Assembly: GCA_000471925.1 (NCBI GenBank)
Contig: CP006667.1
Coordinates: 3,596,001 to 3,660,000 of the forward strand
Source of the DNA: Ralstonia pickettii DTP0602
GTDB lineage: Bacteria; Pseudomonadota; Gammaproteobacteria; Burkholderiales; Burkholderiaceae
Direction: 5' to 3'
DNA length: 64,000 bases
The position numbers and the translations under genes are program-made. A model generated the notes under the pieces. The model had not been told where the DNA came from. It saw only the letters and a program-made list of their open reading frames with translations, and made no database searches. Shown here one piece after another: positions 1 through 8,108 of the stretch; the stretch's first letter is position 1, and each line of letters begins with the position of its first letter.

Positions 1-1440
1 GTGCGCGGCGGCCTGGGCTATTCAGTGATCATCGTCGGCTTCATCCTGGGTGCGATTACCGGCACGGTGGCGGCACAGGTGATCGCCATGGCGATGATCT
101 CGCTGCCGGTGATGATGCGCTACCGCTACAACATGAAGTACGCCACCGGCGTGCTGGCCGCTTCGGGCACCATCACGCAGCTGGTGCCGCCGTCGCTGGT
201 GCTGGTGGTGCTGGCCGACCAGCTCAAGACCCCGCTGGGCAGCGCCGACGTGGGCAGCATGTACCTGGGCGCGTGGGGCCCGTCGGTGGTGCAGATCGCG
301 CTGTTCGCGCTCTATACCTTCATGCTGGCCCGCTTCAAGCCTGACTGGCTGCCGCCGGTGCCGCCGGAGGCGCGCACGCTGCGCGGCTGGGCGCTGTGGC
401 GCAAATGCCTGCGCGGCATCGTCCCGTGCGCGGTGCTGATCTTCCTGGTGCTGGGGACGATCATGATGGGCATTGCCACGCCGACCGAATCCGGCGCCAT
501 GGGCGCAGTCGGCGCGCTGGTGCTGGCCGTGATCCGCGACAAGGCCTTCAGCCGCATCGACCGCCAGATCTATCGCGTCGGTATCGCCGCCACGCTGGTG
601 GCCGCGGCCATCGGCATCTTCGCCTTCGGCTCACATGCGTTCCGTATCCCGCTGGCGGTGGTGTATCTGGTCATCCTCTGGCTGCTGCTGCGCGCCGGAC
701 AGATGACCGAGCTGCGCCTGCTGATCGTCGACGCCTACCAGTCCACCGCGCGCCTCACCGCGATGGTGGTGTTCATCCTGATCGGCTCCACCTGCTTCTC
801 GGTGGTGTTCCAGGGCGTGGACGGCGGTGCGTGGGTGGAGCACCTGTTCACCTCGCTGCCGGGCGGCTGGATCGGCTTCCTGATCGTGGTGAACCTGTTC
901 ATCTTCTTCCTGGCCTTCTTCCTCGACTTCTTCGAGATCGCCTTCATCGTGGTGCCGATGCTGGCGCCGGTGGCGGTCAAGGTGCTGGCGCCGGTGGTGG
1001 CGGACTCCATGGGCGGCAATCCGGAAGCCGCCGCAACGGCTGCACTGGTATGGTTCGGCGTGATGCTGTGCGTGAACATGCAGACCTCGTTCATGCATCC
1101 GCCGTTCGGCTTTGCCCTGTTCTACCTGCGCGGCATCGCGCCGAAGGAAGTTAAGAGCTCGGACATCTACTGGGGCGCCCTGCCCTGGGTGGGTCTGCAG
1201 ATGGTGATGGTCGTCATGGTGATGTTCCTGCCGGGCATGGTGACAGGGCTGCTGGACAAGGGCACGCTGCGCCATAGCAATGCCGCCGAGGTCAGCATCC
1301 CGCTTGGTGGGGAGCCGGAGAAGCCAGCCACGCAGCCAGGGCCGGGTGCCGCCTCCGCGCCCGGTACGCTGGAACTGCCAGGTGCTGCGGAGCCGAGCGA
1401 GCCGGCCGCGCCGCAATTCGAGTTCGAGAAGAAGAACTGA
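1..1440 (+). CDS. TRAP transporter large permease (DctM family), 5' end outside the window
   Basis: The product is the large membrane subunit of a tripartite ATP-independent periplasmic transporter, which imports organic acids using an ion gradient and a periplasmic receptor. The reading frame is open at base 1, so the 479 residues seen are only the C-terminal part. They contain many hydrophobic segments and the family's conserved stretch around residues 50-70 (ASGTITQLVPPSLVLVVLAD). An insertion near residues 180-235 adds hydrophobic segments. The last 50 or so residues after the final membrane segment are rich in Pro, Ala and Glu, an unusual tail. The receptor and small permease genes must lie upstream; the substrate cannot be told. 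A terminator follows at once. Confidence 0.9.
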   Translation: MRGGLGYSVIIVGFILGAITGTVAAQVIAMAMISLPVMMRYRYNMKYATGVLAASGTITQLVPPSLVLVVLADQLKTPLGSADVGSMYLGAWGPSVVQIALFALYTFMLARFKPDWLPPVPPEARTLRGWALWRKCLRGIVPCAVLIFLVLGTIMMGIATPTESGAMGAVGALVLAVIRDKAFSRIDRQIYRVGIAATLVAAAIGIFAFGSHAFRIPLAVVYLVILWLLLRAGQMTELRLLIVDAYQSTARLTAMVVFILIGSTCFSVVFQGVDGGAWVEHLFTSLPGGWIGFLIVVNLFIFFLAFFLDFFEIAFIVVPMLAPVAVKVLAPVVADSMGGNPEAAATAALVWFGVMLCVNMQTSFMHPPFGFALFYLRGIAPKEVKSSDIYWGALPWVGLQMVMVVMVMFLPGMVTGLLDKGTLRHSNAAEVSIPLGGEPEKPATQPGPGAASAPGTLELPGAAEPSEPAAPQFEFEKKN

Positions 1441-1470
1441 GCGGCAAATTGCCGCCGGCATGGCCGTGGA

Positions 1471-1495
1471 GCCCCGCAGCGATGCGGGGCTTTTT
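1471..1495 (+). terminator. Rho-independent terminator after the TRAP permease
   Basis: GCCCCGCA and TGCGGGGC form a GC-rich hairpin with a short loop, followed directly by TTTTT. It lies 30 bases past the permease stop codon and separates this transcript from the P450 gene downstream. Confidence 0.85.
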
Positions 1496-1602
1496 CATTG
1501 GTGCGTGCCTGCCGGAATGGCGCAACCGTGACTTCCCCGCGGCGACTGAGGCGCGAATTCGACACGGCAGGTGAACGCTGGCCTCATCGGGCCATGGCGC
1601 GC

Positions 1603-1630
1603 TTGCAAGCCGGGCGCGCCTCACTACGAT
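1603..1630 (+). promoter_or_regulatory. Candidate sigma-70 promoter for the Rieske-P450 gene
   Basis: TTGCAA (1603-1608) and TACGAT (1625-1630) are separated by 16 bases and lie in the 310-base gap between the TRAP terminator and the P450 gene. TTGCAAG recurs at 1633-1639. The match is fair only, and about 190 bases remain before the start codon. I see nothing else recognisable in 1496-1805. Confidence 0.35.
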
Positions 1631-1826
1631 GATTGCAAGGTGCCCTTGAATAACGGGCGGCAGCCGTTGTCGGCGATCCTTTGGAATCGGCGCTGAGGCA
1701 AGACAGAAAAGACGATGAACACGCACATCCTGCAATCTGCACCACGGCTGGCACTCACGGCCGCTGCCCGTCGGCAGGCGATGATCTCCACAATGCCGAA
1801 CTGGCGTGCCCGCAAGGGTAGCGAAC

Positions 1827-3632
1827 ATGCGCGGACAGCCTGAAGCAGTGAGCGCCCGCGACAGGATACGCGTGGCGTCCGCGGCCTCCCTCAAGGAGGG
1901 CTGTCTGCTGCCGGTGCAGGCGGAGGGCGTCGAAATCGTACTGGTGCGCCACCGCGGCGCGGTATCTGCCTACCAGGGCCGCTGCCCGCATCGGGGCACG
2001 CTGCTGGCGGAGGGTACGCTCGAAGCCGGCATCCTGACCTGCCGCGGGCACGGCTGGCGTTTCGACTGTGCCTCGGGCGTGAAAGTCGACCAGCCTGAGG
2101 TCTGCCTGCGGCGCTTCAGAGCCTCGGTGGCAAGCGCAGAAGTGTTGCTGGATCGTGCCGAGGTGCTCGCGTGGAAGCGCGAGTCGGCTGACAGCGGCCG
2201 GCCCGAGGCGCGGGCAGCGACCGGCGCCCCGGCACGATCGCTGTCGCAGCTGCCTGGCCCCAGGGGGCTGCCCTGGCTGGGCAACGTCCTGCAGCTGCAC
2301 AAGGCGCAGCTGCATGTCGATCTCGAACGGTGGAGCGAAGCGTTCGGTCCGATCTACCGCATCCACCTGATGCGACGCCCAGTCGTCGTGGTCGCGCATG
2401 GCGAATGGATCGACCGCATCCTCCATGACCGGCCGGAGACTTTTCGCCGCGCAAGAGCCATCGAAGCGCTATCCCGCGAGATTGGCTCCGTGGGCGTATT
2501 CTCCGCGGAAGGTGCGGACTGGCGCAGGCAGCGCCGCCCGGTTGCGCAGGCACTCGACGCACGCCATCTGCGCGACTTCTTTCCCACCCTGGCCATCGTC
2601 ACCCTGAGGCTGAAGCGGCGTTGGGAAAAGGCGGCCGCCAGCAAACGGCCGGTCGACGTACAGCAGGACCTGATGCGATACACGGTCGATGTCACGACCA
2701 GCCTTGCCTTCGGCTACGACATGAACACGCTGGAGCGCGAGGGCGGCGTCATTCAGCAACATCTGGTGCGGATCCTGCCGATGATCGACCGGCGGGTGAA
2801 CGCGCCTTTTCCCTACTGGCACTATTTCCGCCTGCCGGCCGACCGCGCATTCGACCGGGCCGTGGCAGCCGTGCGCGAGGCGATCGGCGAGTTCATCGCG
2901 GCGGCACGCCAGCGGCTGGCGCAATCCCCGACACTCGCCGCGAATCCGAGCAATTTCCTGGAAGCCATGATCGCTGCGCAGGCCGCGGGCGAAGCCGCAC
3001 TCAGCGATGACGAGCTGTATGCCAATATCTTCACCATGCTGCTGGCGGGCGAAGACACGACAGCCAACACCATCGCCTGGATGATGCATTTCATGTGCCT
3101 CCACCCCGAGGTCCAGTGCAAGATGCAGCAGGAGGCAGATGCCGTGCTGGGCGAGGACTACGTCCTGCGGGACATCGGGGATGCTACGCGGCTCGCCTAC
3201 ATCGACGCGGTGGCGCAGGAATCGCTGCGCCTCAAGCCGGTCGCGCCACTCTTCTTTGTCGAACCCAACGAAGACGTCGAAATCGGCGGATACCGGCTGC
3301 CGCGGGGCACCTTCATGATGCTGCTGACCCGGCCCGACGCCCTCAGGGAGAGCAATTTCGCCGCGGCCCGCGAGTTCCGTCCGGAGCGCTGGCTGGATGA
3401 CTCTGCCGCCGCCCATCACCGCAGCGGCTTCGTGCCCTTTGGCTCTGGCCCGCGCCTGTGCCCCGGGCGCAGCCTGGCGCTACTGGAAATCAAGACCGCA
3501 CTATCGATGGTCTGCCGGCAATTCACGCTCAGTTACGCGCCGGGGTCGGGGCCGGTCGACGAGTCATTTGGCTTCACGATGACGCCGACCGGGCTGCGGG
3601 TGGTATTTGCAGGGCGCATCGCCAACAACTAG
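1827..3632 (+). CDS. Natural fusion of a Rieske [2Fe-2S] ferredoxin domain to a cytochrome P450
   Basis: The product should be a heme-thiolate monooxygenase carrying its own iron-sulfur electron donor; the substrate is unknown. I chose ATG 1827 because AAGGG lies 8 bases upstream; a GTG at 1806 is in frame. Residues 10-115 form a Rieske-type domain with CPH (Cys53, His55) and CRGH (Cys72, His75) as cluster ligands. After a short linker, a complete P450 runs from about residue 140: a proline-rich entry (LPGPRGLPWLGN), the I-helix oxygen-binding motif AGEDTT (407-412), ESLR as the ExxR motif, FRPERW, and the heme loop FGSGPRLCPG with Cys545. The proline-rich entry and I-helix resemble class E (eukaryote-like) P450s. 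No ferredoxin reductase lies nearby, so a reductase from elsewhere must feed the Rieske cluster. Terminators flank it, making it a single-gene unit. Confidence 0.93.
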   Translation: MRGQPEAVSARDRIRVASAASLKEGCLLPVQAEGVEIVLVRHRGAVSAYQGRCPHRGTLLAEGTLEAGILTCRGHGWRFDCASGVKVDQPEVCLRRFRASVASAEVLLDRAEVLAWKRESADSGRPEARAATGAPARSLSQLPGPRGLPWLGNVLQLHKAQLHVDLERWSEAFGPIYRIHLMRRPVVVVAHGEWIDRILHDRPETFRRARAIEALSREIGSVGVFSAEGADWRRQRRPVAQALDARHLRDFFPTLAIVTLRLKRRWEKAAASKRPVDVQQDLMRYTVDVTTSLAFGYDMNTLEREGGVIQQHLVRILPMIDRRVNAPFPYWHYFRLPADRAFDRAVAAVREAIGEFIAAARQRLAQSPTLAANPSNFLEAMIAAQAAGEAALSDDELYANIFTMLLAGEDTTANTIAWMMHFMCLHPEVQCKMQQEADAVLGEDYVLRDIGDATRLAYIDAVAQESLRLKPVAPLFFVEPNEDVEIGGYRLPRGTFMMLLTRPDALRESNFAAAREFRPERWLDDSAAAHHRSGFVPFGSGPRLCPGRSLALLEIKTALSMVCRQFTLSYAPGSGPVDESFGFTMTPTGLRVVFAGRIANN

Positions 3633-3647
3633 CGGCTGCGGCCCAAC

Positions 3648-3678
3648 AAAAAGGGCCCCGCATTGCGCGGGGCCCCTT
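3648..3678. terminator. Bidirectional terminator between the P450 and the decarboxylase
   Basis: A strong GC hairpin (GGGCCCCGC paired with GCGGGGCCC) lies between two convergent genes. An A-run on its left side reads as a U-tract for the minus-strand decarboxylase transcript. Termination in the plus direction is less clear because no T-run follows. Confidence 0.7.
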
Positions 3679-3704
3679 CGGACTGCTGAACATATGACTG
3701 GCGC

Positions 3705-5978
3705 TCAGCCGCCCTGCTTCACACAGTCGACAAAGTACGCCTTCTTCCCATCGACCTCATCCTCCACCAGCCCGTGGATATCGGTTTCGAAGCCCGGGAA
3801 CAGCTTGTTGAACTCGCGCGCAAACTTCAGGTACTGCACGATGGTGCGATTGAAGCGCTCGCCCGGGATCAGCAGCGGGATGCCCGGCGGGTACGGCGTC
3901 AGCAGGATGGCGGTGACGCGGCCTTCCAGGTCGTCCACCGGCACGCGCTCGATCTCGCGGTGCGCCATCATCGCCCACGCGTCCGACGGCTTCATCGCGG
4001 GCTCCATGTCCGACAGGTACATCTCGGTGGTCACGCGCGCCACGTCGTTGGCCTTGTACACGCTGTGGATCGCATCGCACAGGTCACGCAGGCCCATGCG
4101 CTCGTACTGCGGGTACTTGCCGACGAACTCGGGCAGCACGCGCCACAGCGGCTGGTTCTGGTCATAGTCGTCCTTGAACTGCTGCAGCTCGGTCACCAGC
4201 GAGTTCCAGCGGCCCTTCGTGATGCCGATGGTGAACATGATGAAGAACGAGTACAGGCCCGTCTTCTCGATGATAATGCCGTGCTCGGCCAGGTACTTGG
4301 TGACGATCGCCGCCGGGATGCCACGCTCGCTGAACTCGCCGTCCACGTCCAGGCCCGGGGTGATGATGGTGGCCTTGATCGGGTCGAGCAGGTTGAAGCC
4401 GTCGGCGAGGTCGCCGAAGCCGTGCCAGCGTTCGTTGGCCTTGAGTATCCACTCTTCGCGGTCGCCGATGCCGTCTTCGATCAGCGCTTCGGGGCCCCAC
4501 ACCTTGAACCACCAGTCGCCGTTCTTGCCGTCGTCATATTCGCCCTCGACCTTGCGCATGGCGCGGCGGAAGTCCATCGCCTCCTGGATGCTCTCCTCCA
4601 CCAGCGCGGTGCCGCCCGGCGCCTCCATCATTGCCGCGGCCACGTCGCACGAGGCAATGATCGAGTACTGCGGGCTGGTCGAGGTGTGCATCAGGTACGC
4701 CTCGTTAAAGCGGTAGCGGTCCAGCTTGCGCGTGTCGGAGTCCTGCACGAGGATCTGCGAGGCTTGCGACAGGCCGGCCAGCAGCTTGTGCGTCGATTGC
4801 GTGGCGAACACCAGCGCGTCCTTGCTGCGCGGGCGATCCTTACCGATCGCGTGCATGTTGTGATAGAAATCGTGGAACGCCGCATGCGGCAGCCAGGCTT
4901 CATCGAAATGCAGCGTGTCGATCTCGGCCGCCAGCATCTCCTTGATTTGCTCGGCGTTGTACAGCACGCCGTCGTAGGTGCCCTGCGTGATCGTCAGGAT
5001 GCGCGGCTTCTGGTTCTTGGCCTTGCTGGCGAACGGGTGCGCAGCGATCTTGCGCCTGATGGTCTCGGGATCGAACTCGCTCTTCGGGATCGGGCCGATG
5101 ATGCCGTAGTGGTTGCGCGTGGGCATCAGGAAGACCGGGATCGCGCCCGTCATCATGATCGCGTGCAGGATCGACTTGTGGCAGTTGCGGTCCACCACCA
5201 CGATATCGCCCGGCGCCACGTTGGCGTGCCACACCATCTTGTTCGACGTCGAGGTGCCGTTGGTGACGAAGAACATGTGGTCGGAATTGAAGATCCGTGC
5301 GGCGTTGCGCTCGGACGCCGCCACCGGGCCGGTGTGGTCCAGCAACTGGCCCAGTTCATCCACCGCGTTGCAGACGTCGGCGCGCAGCATGTTCTCGCCG
5401 AAGAACTGGTGGAACACCTGGCCCACCGGGCTCTTCAGGAACGCCACGCCGCCCGAGTGCCCCGGGCAGTGCCACGAGTACGAGCTGTCCTGCGCGTAGT
5501 CGATCAGCGCCTTGAAGAACGGCGGCGCCAGCGTGTCGAGGTAGACCTTGGCTTCGCGAATGATGTGGCGCGCTACGAATTCCGGCGTGTCCTCGAACAT
5601 GTGGATGAAGCCGTGCAGCTCGCGCAGGATATCGTTGGGGATATGGCGCGAGGTGCGGGTTTCGCCGTACAGGAAGATCGGCAGGTCCGAGTTGCGGCGG
5701 CGCACTTCGGTGACGAAGGCGCGCAGCTTTTCGATGGCGGCGGCCTCGAGCTGGTCGTCGCCGTCGCGTGTGAACTCGTCGTCGTCGATCGAGACGATAA
5801 AGGTCGATGCGCGGCTGGACTGCTGCGCAAACGACGTCAGGTCGCCGTAGCTGGTCAGGCCCATGACCTCCATGCCCTCTTTCTCGATCGCCTCGGCCAG
5901 CGCGCGGATGCCCGAGCCGGAGATGTTCTCAGAGCGAAAGTCTTCGTCAATGATGATGACGGGGAAGCGGAATTTCAT
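3705..5978 (-). CDS. Orn/Lys/Arg decarboxylase, PLP fold type I (AdiA/LdcI-like)
   Basis: The enzyme removes CO2 from a basic amino acid, giving a polyamine or diamine, in the cytoplasm. The start at 5978 gives MKFRFPVIII and has AAGGA 8 bases upstream; the open frame reaches back to 6056. Residues 1-130 are the N-terminal wing domain, followed by the PLP domain with HFDEAW (Asp359) and STHKLLAGLSQAS, where Lys398 should bind PLP, then the C-terminal domain. The length of 757 residues matches E. coli AdiA (about 755) better than LdcI (about 715). Arginine, lysine and ornithine enzymes share this fold, so the substrate is not settled. It is a single gene with a hairpin in its leader. Confidence 0.93.
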   Translation of the reverse strand: MKFRFPVIIIDEDFRSENISGSGIRALAEAIEKEGMEVMGLTSYGDLTSFAQQSSRASTFIVSIDDDEFTRDGDDQLEAAAIEKLRAFVTEVRRRNSDLPIFLYGETRTSRHIPNDILRELHGFIHMFEDTPEFVARHIIREAKVYLDTLAPPFFKALIDYAQDSSYSWHCPGHSGGVAFLKSPVGQVFHQFFGENMLRADVCNAVDELGQLLDHTGPVAASERNAARIFNSDHMFFVTNGTSTSNKMVWHANVAPGDIVVVDRNCHKSILHAIMMTGAIPVFLMPTRNHYGIIGPIPKSEFDPETIRRKIAAHPFASKAKNQKPRILTITQGTYDGVLYNAEQIKEMLAAEIDTLHFDEAWLPHAAFHDFYHNMHAIGKDRPRSKDALVFATQSTHKLLAGLSQASQILVQDSDTRKLDRYRFNEAYLMHTSTSPQYSIIASCDVAAAMMEAPGGTALVEESIQEAMDFRRAMRKVEGEYDDGKNGDWWFKVWGPEALIEDGIGDREEWILKANERWHGFGDLADGFNLLDPIKATIITPGLDVDGEFSERGIPAAIVTKYLAEHGIIIEKTGLYSFFIMFTIGITKGRWNSLVTELQQFKDDYDQNQPLWRVLPEFVGKYPQYERMGLRDLCDAIHSVYKANDVARVTTEMYLSDMEPAMKPSDAWAMMAHREIERVPVDDLEGRVTAILLTPYPPGIPLLIPGERFNRTIVQYLKFAREFNKLFPGFETDIHGLVEDEVDGKKAYFVDCVKQGG

Positions 5979-6015
5979 CGGGCATCCTTGATGGAAAGCA
6001 GGACATAAAGGACTT

Positions 6016-6063
6016 GAGCCACATGGCCGGCGGGAGGTTCCCCGCAGCGGCGACATGTGGCTC
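6016..6063 (-). repeat. Inverted repeat in the decarboxylase leader
   Basis: GAGCCACATG (6016-6025) and CATGTGGCTC (6054-6063) pair perfectly over 10 bp around a GC-rich inner stretch. The stem lies 38 bases upstream of the decarboxylase start and 65 bases after the dcd stop, both on the minus strand. It could end the dcd transcript or be a leader structure; it has no proper U-tract. Confidence 0.6.
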
Positions 6064-6128
6064 TGACGTCAAGTGTGGCGGCCATTCTCGGGGCCAGCCT
6101 TCCGGCAAACGCCGGCATTGTAATGCGC

Positions 6129-6695
6129 TCAGGTCTTCGGCAGTGTGACACCGTGCTGGCCCTGGTACTTGCCGCCCCGGTCGCGGTACGAGGTCTCGCA
6201 GACTTCGTCGCTCTCGAAGAACAGCACCTGGGCGCAGCCTTCGCCGGCGTAGATCTTGGCGGGCAGCGGCGTGGTGTTGGAAAACTCCAGCGTCACATAA
6301 CCTTCCCATTCCGGCTCGAACGGCGTCACGTTGACGATGATGCCGCAGCGGGCGTACGTGCTTTTGCCCAGGCAGATGGTCAGCACGCTGCGCGGGATGC
6401 GGAAGTATTCCATCGTGCGCGCCAGCGCGAACGAGTTCGGCGGGATGATGCAGACATCACCCCTGAAGTCGACGAACGACTTCTCGTCGAAGTTCTTCGG
6501 GTCAACGATGGTGCTGTTGATATTGGTGAAGATCTTGAATTCGTCGGCGCAGCGGATGTCGTAGCCGTAGCTCGAGGTGCCGTACGACACGATCTTGCGC
6601 CCGTCGGCCTCCCGGACCTGGCCTGGCTCGAACGGCTCGATCATGCCGTGCTGCTCCGCCATGCGGCGGATCCACTTGTCGGATTTGATGCTCAT
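6129..6695 (-). CDS. dcd: dCTP deaminase
   Basis: It deaminates dCTP to dUTP, the main route to dTTP in many Gram-negative bacteria. The 188-residue protein begins [22 protein letters not shown], the typical family start, and has full family length. It contains [12 protein letters not shown] near the N-terminus and the nucleotide-binding and catalytic stretch [20 protein letters not shown], which carries the catalytic Glu. The start at 6695 lacks an obvious ribosome binding site but fits the family; the open frame runs back to 6776. Confidence 0.97.
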   Translation of the reverse strand: MSIKSDKWIRRMAEQHGMIEPFEPGQVREADGRKIVSYGTSSYGYDIRCADEFKIFTNINSTIVDPKNFDEKSFVDFRGDVCIIPPNSFALARTMEYFRIPRSVLTICLGKSTYARCGIIVNVTPFEPEWEGYVTLEFSNTTPLPAKIYAGEGCAQVLFFESDEVCETSYRDRGGKYQGQHGVTLPKT

Positions 6696-6734
6696 AGGGT
6701 TGGGAGGTAGACACACGGGCTCGGAGTGCGCCGC

Positions 6735-6740
6735 ATTGTA
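6735..6740 (-). promoter_or_regulatory. Candidate -10 element for dcd
   Basis: On the minus strand TACAAT lies 40 bases upstream of the dcd start, within the 96-base gap after fdhD. No convincing -35 box is seen, so this is tentative. Confidence 0.3.
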
Positions 6741-6791
6741 CAACCAATCCGCCCCTGCATCGTTGCACTGCCGCAAGTACTAAAGTGGCGC

Positions 6792-7622
6792 TTACGCCAC
6801 TGCCTCTTCAGGCAGCCGGTGGCGGAAGCGCTCGCGCCCGGTATAGAGCAGGAAATGCTTGCCGGTGCAGCGCGCGAACAGCGTGAGGTTGACGCGTTGG
6901 GCCATCTGGTAGCCCATCTGCGTCACGCCCGAGCGCGACAGCAGGAACGGGATACCCATCTGCGCGCCCTTGATCACCATCTCTGAGGTCAGGCGGCCGG
7001 TGGTGTAAAAGATCTTGTCGTCGCCGCGCATGTCTTCCAGCCACATGCGGCCGGCGATGGCATCGACCGCGTTGTGGCGGCCGACGTCCTCGACGAACAT
7101 GAGCAATTCGGTGCCCTTGAACAATGCGCAGCCATGGACCGAGCCGGCCTGCTTGTAGACCGACTGCTGCAGCCGGATGGTGTCGATGATGCCGTACAGC
7201 GTGTCCTGGTCGAGGGTCGTATCGACCGGCAGGCGGATGCTGTCCACCTCGTCCAGCAGCGAGCCGAACACCGTACCCTGCCCGCAGCCGGTGGTCACCA
7301 CGCGTCGCGAAGTGCGTTCCTCGATGCGGTCCACGCCGGTGCGCGTGGTCACGGCGGCCGATTCTGTTTCCCAGTCGACCTGCACCGCGGCGATATCCTC
7401 GATCGATTCCACCAGGCGCTGGTTGCGCAGGTAGCCCAGCACCAGGTGCTCGGGCGCGCCGCCCAGCGTCATCAGCGTGACCAGCTCGCGCTTGTCGAGG
7501 TAGACCGTCAGCGGCCGCTCTCCCGGCAGGAAAGCCGCGCGTACGCGCCCCTGCTCGTCGACGACTTCAACCTCTTCGATCAGGGGAACGGCTGCCTGGG
7601 TAAGTTCGGGACGCAAGGTCAT
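6792..7622 (-). CDS. fdhD: Formate dehydrogenase accessory sulfurtransferase FdhD
   Basis: FdhD passes sulfur from IscS to the bis-MGD molybdenum cofactor of formate dehydrogenase, a step needed for activity. The 276-residue protein carries TTGCGQGT with the conserved cysteine, VEDVGRHNAVD and YTTGRLTSEMV. Only one Cys is present in the TTGCG motif, where E. coli FdhD has a CxxC pair. It is the last gene of the formate dehydrogenase run, 65 bases after the small periplasmic protein gene. ATG 7622 begins MTLRPELTQ; an in-frame ATG at 7676 would add 18 residues, and neither has a clear ribosome binding site. Confidence 0.95.
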   Translation of the reverse strand: MTLRPELTQAAVPLIEEVEVVDEQGRVRAAFLPGERPLTVYLDKRELVTLMTLGGAPEHLVLGYLRNQRLVESIEDIAAVQVDWETESAAVTTRTGVDRIEERTSRRVVTTGCGQGTVFGSLLDEVDSIRLPVDTTLDQDTLYGIIDTIRLQQSVYKQAGSVHGCALFKGTELLMFVEDVGRHNAVDAIAGRMWLEDMRGDDKIFYTTGRLTSEMVIKGAQMGIPFLLSRSGVTQMGYQMAQRVNLTLFARCTGKHFLLYTGRERFRHRLPEEAVA

Positions 7623-7687
7623 GACGGGAGGGCTCGGGGACTGCTGGTGAGGGCCCCGCGCCGTCCAGGCGTGCATCGGGGCTGCGG

Positions 7688-8071
7688 TTACGGCGCCTTC
7701 GCGGACGATTGTACCGCGCCGGGAGTGGACGGTTTGGCGGTGCCCGCGGTGGCCGCCACGGCAGGGGCCGGAGCCGCCGGCGTGGCGGCCGTCGGCGCCA
7801 CGAACGGGCCCGGATCGGCACATGCCGCGGTCTGCGACGGCGCCCGGGTTTCCTTGCCGTGGGCCTTGCTTTCGGCGTAGTAATGCGAGGCGATCTTGTC
7901 CTGCGCCAGGCACAGCTGGTAAGCGGCGACCTTGTCGGACCAGGCGGCGCGCGCCCTGGTCTCGGCCGCCTTGGCCTGCTGGGCTTCGGTCGGCGCCGGC
8001 AACCTCGCCAGCGCGCCGGTGGTGAAGGTGGCGCCGGCGGCCACGGCGATCAGCGTCAGGATGCGTGTCAT
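7688..8071 (-). CDS. Small exported protein of unknown function in the formate dehydrogenase locus
   Basis: The 127-residue product starts with a typical signal peptide (MTRILTLIAVAAGATFTTGALA) and should be periplasmic. The middle is Ala/Lys/Glu-rich and probably helical, with two Cys (around residues 54 and 84) that could form a disulfide. The last 40 residues are Ala/Pro-rich and probably disordered. It lies between fdhC and fdhD, 37 bases after fdhC, so it is probably co-transcribed. I recognise no domain; a role in enzyme assembly is only inferred from position. Confidence 0.8.
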   Translation of the reverse strand: MTRILTLIAVAAGATFTTGALARLPAPTEAQQAKAAETRARAAWSDKVAAYQLCLAQDKIASHYYAESKAHGKETRAPSQTAACADPGPFVAPTAATPAAPAPAVAATAGTAKPSTPGAVQSSAKAP

Positions 8072-8108
8072 CGTCGATTGTTCCCGGGTTATCTGGTTGG
8101 CGCCGGCA

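Noticed and set aside
3774..6008. A 744-codon plus-strand frame opposite the decarboxylase
   Set aside because: Same pattern of antisense shadow in GC-rich DNA, covering a gene with full PLP-enzyme motifs.
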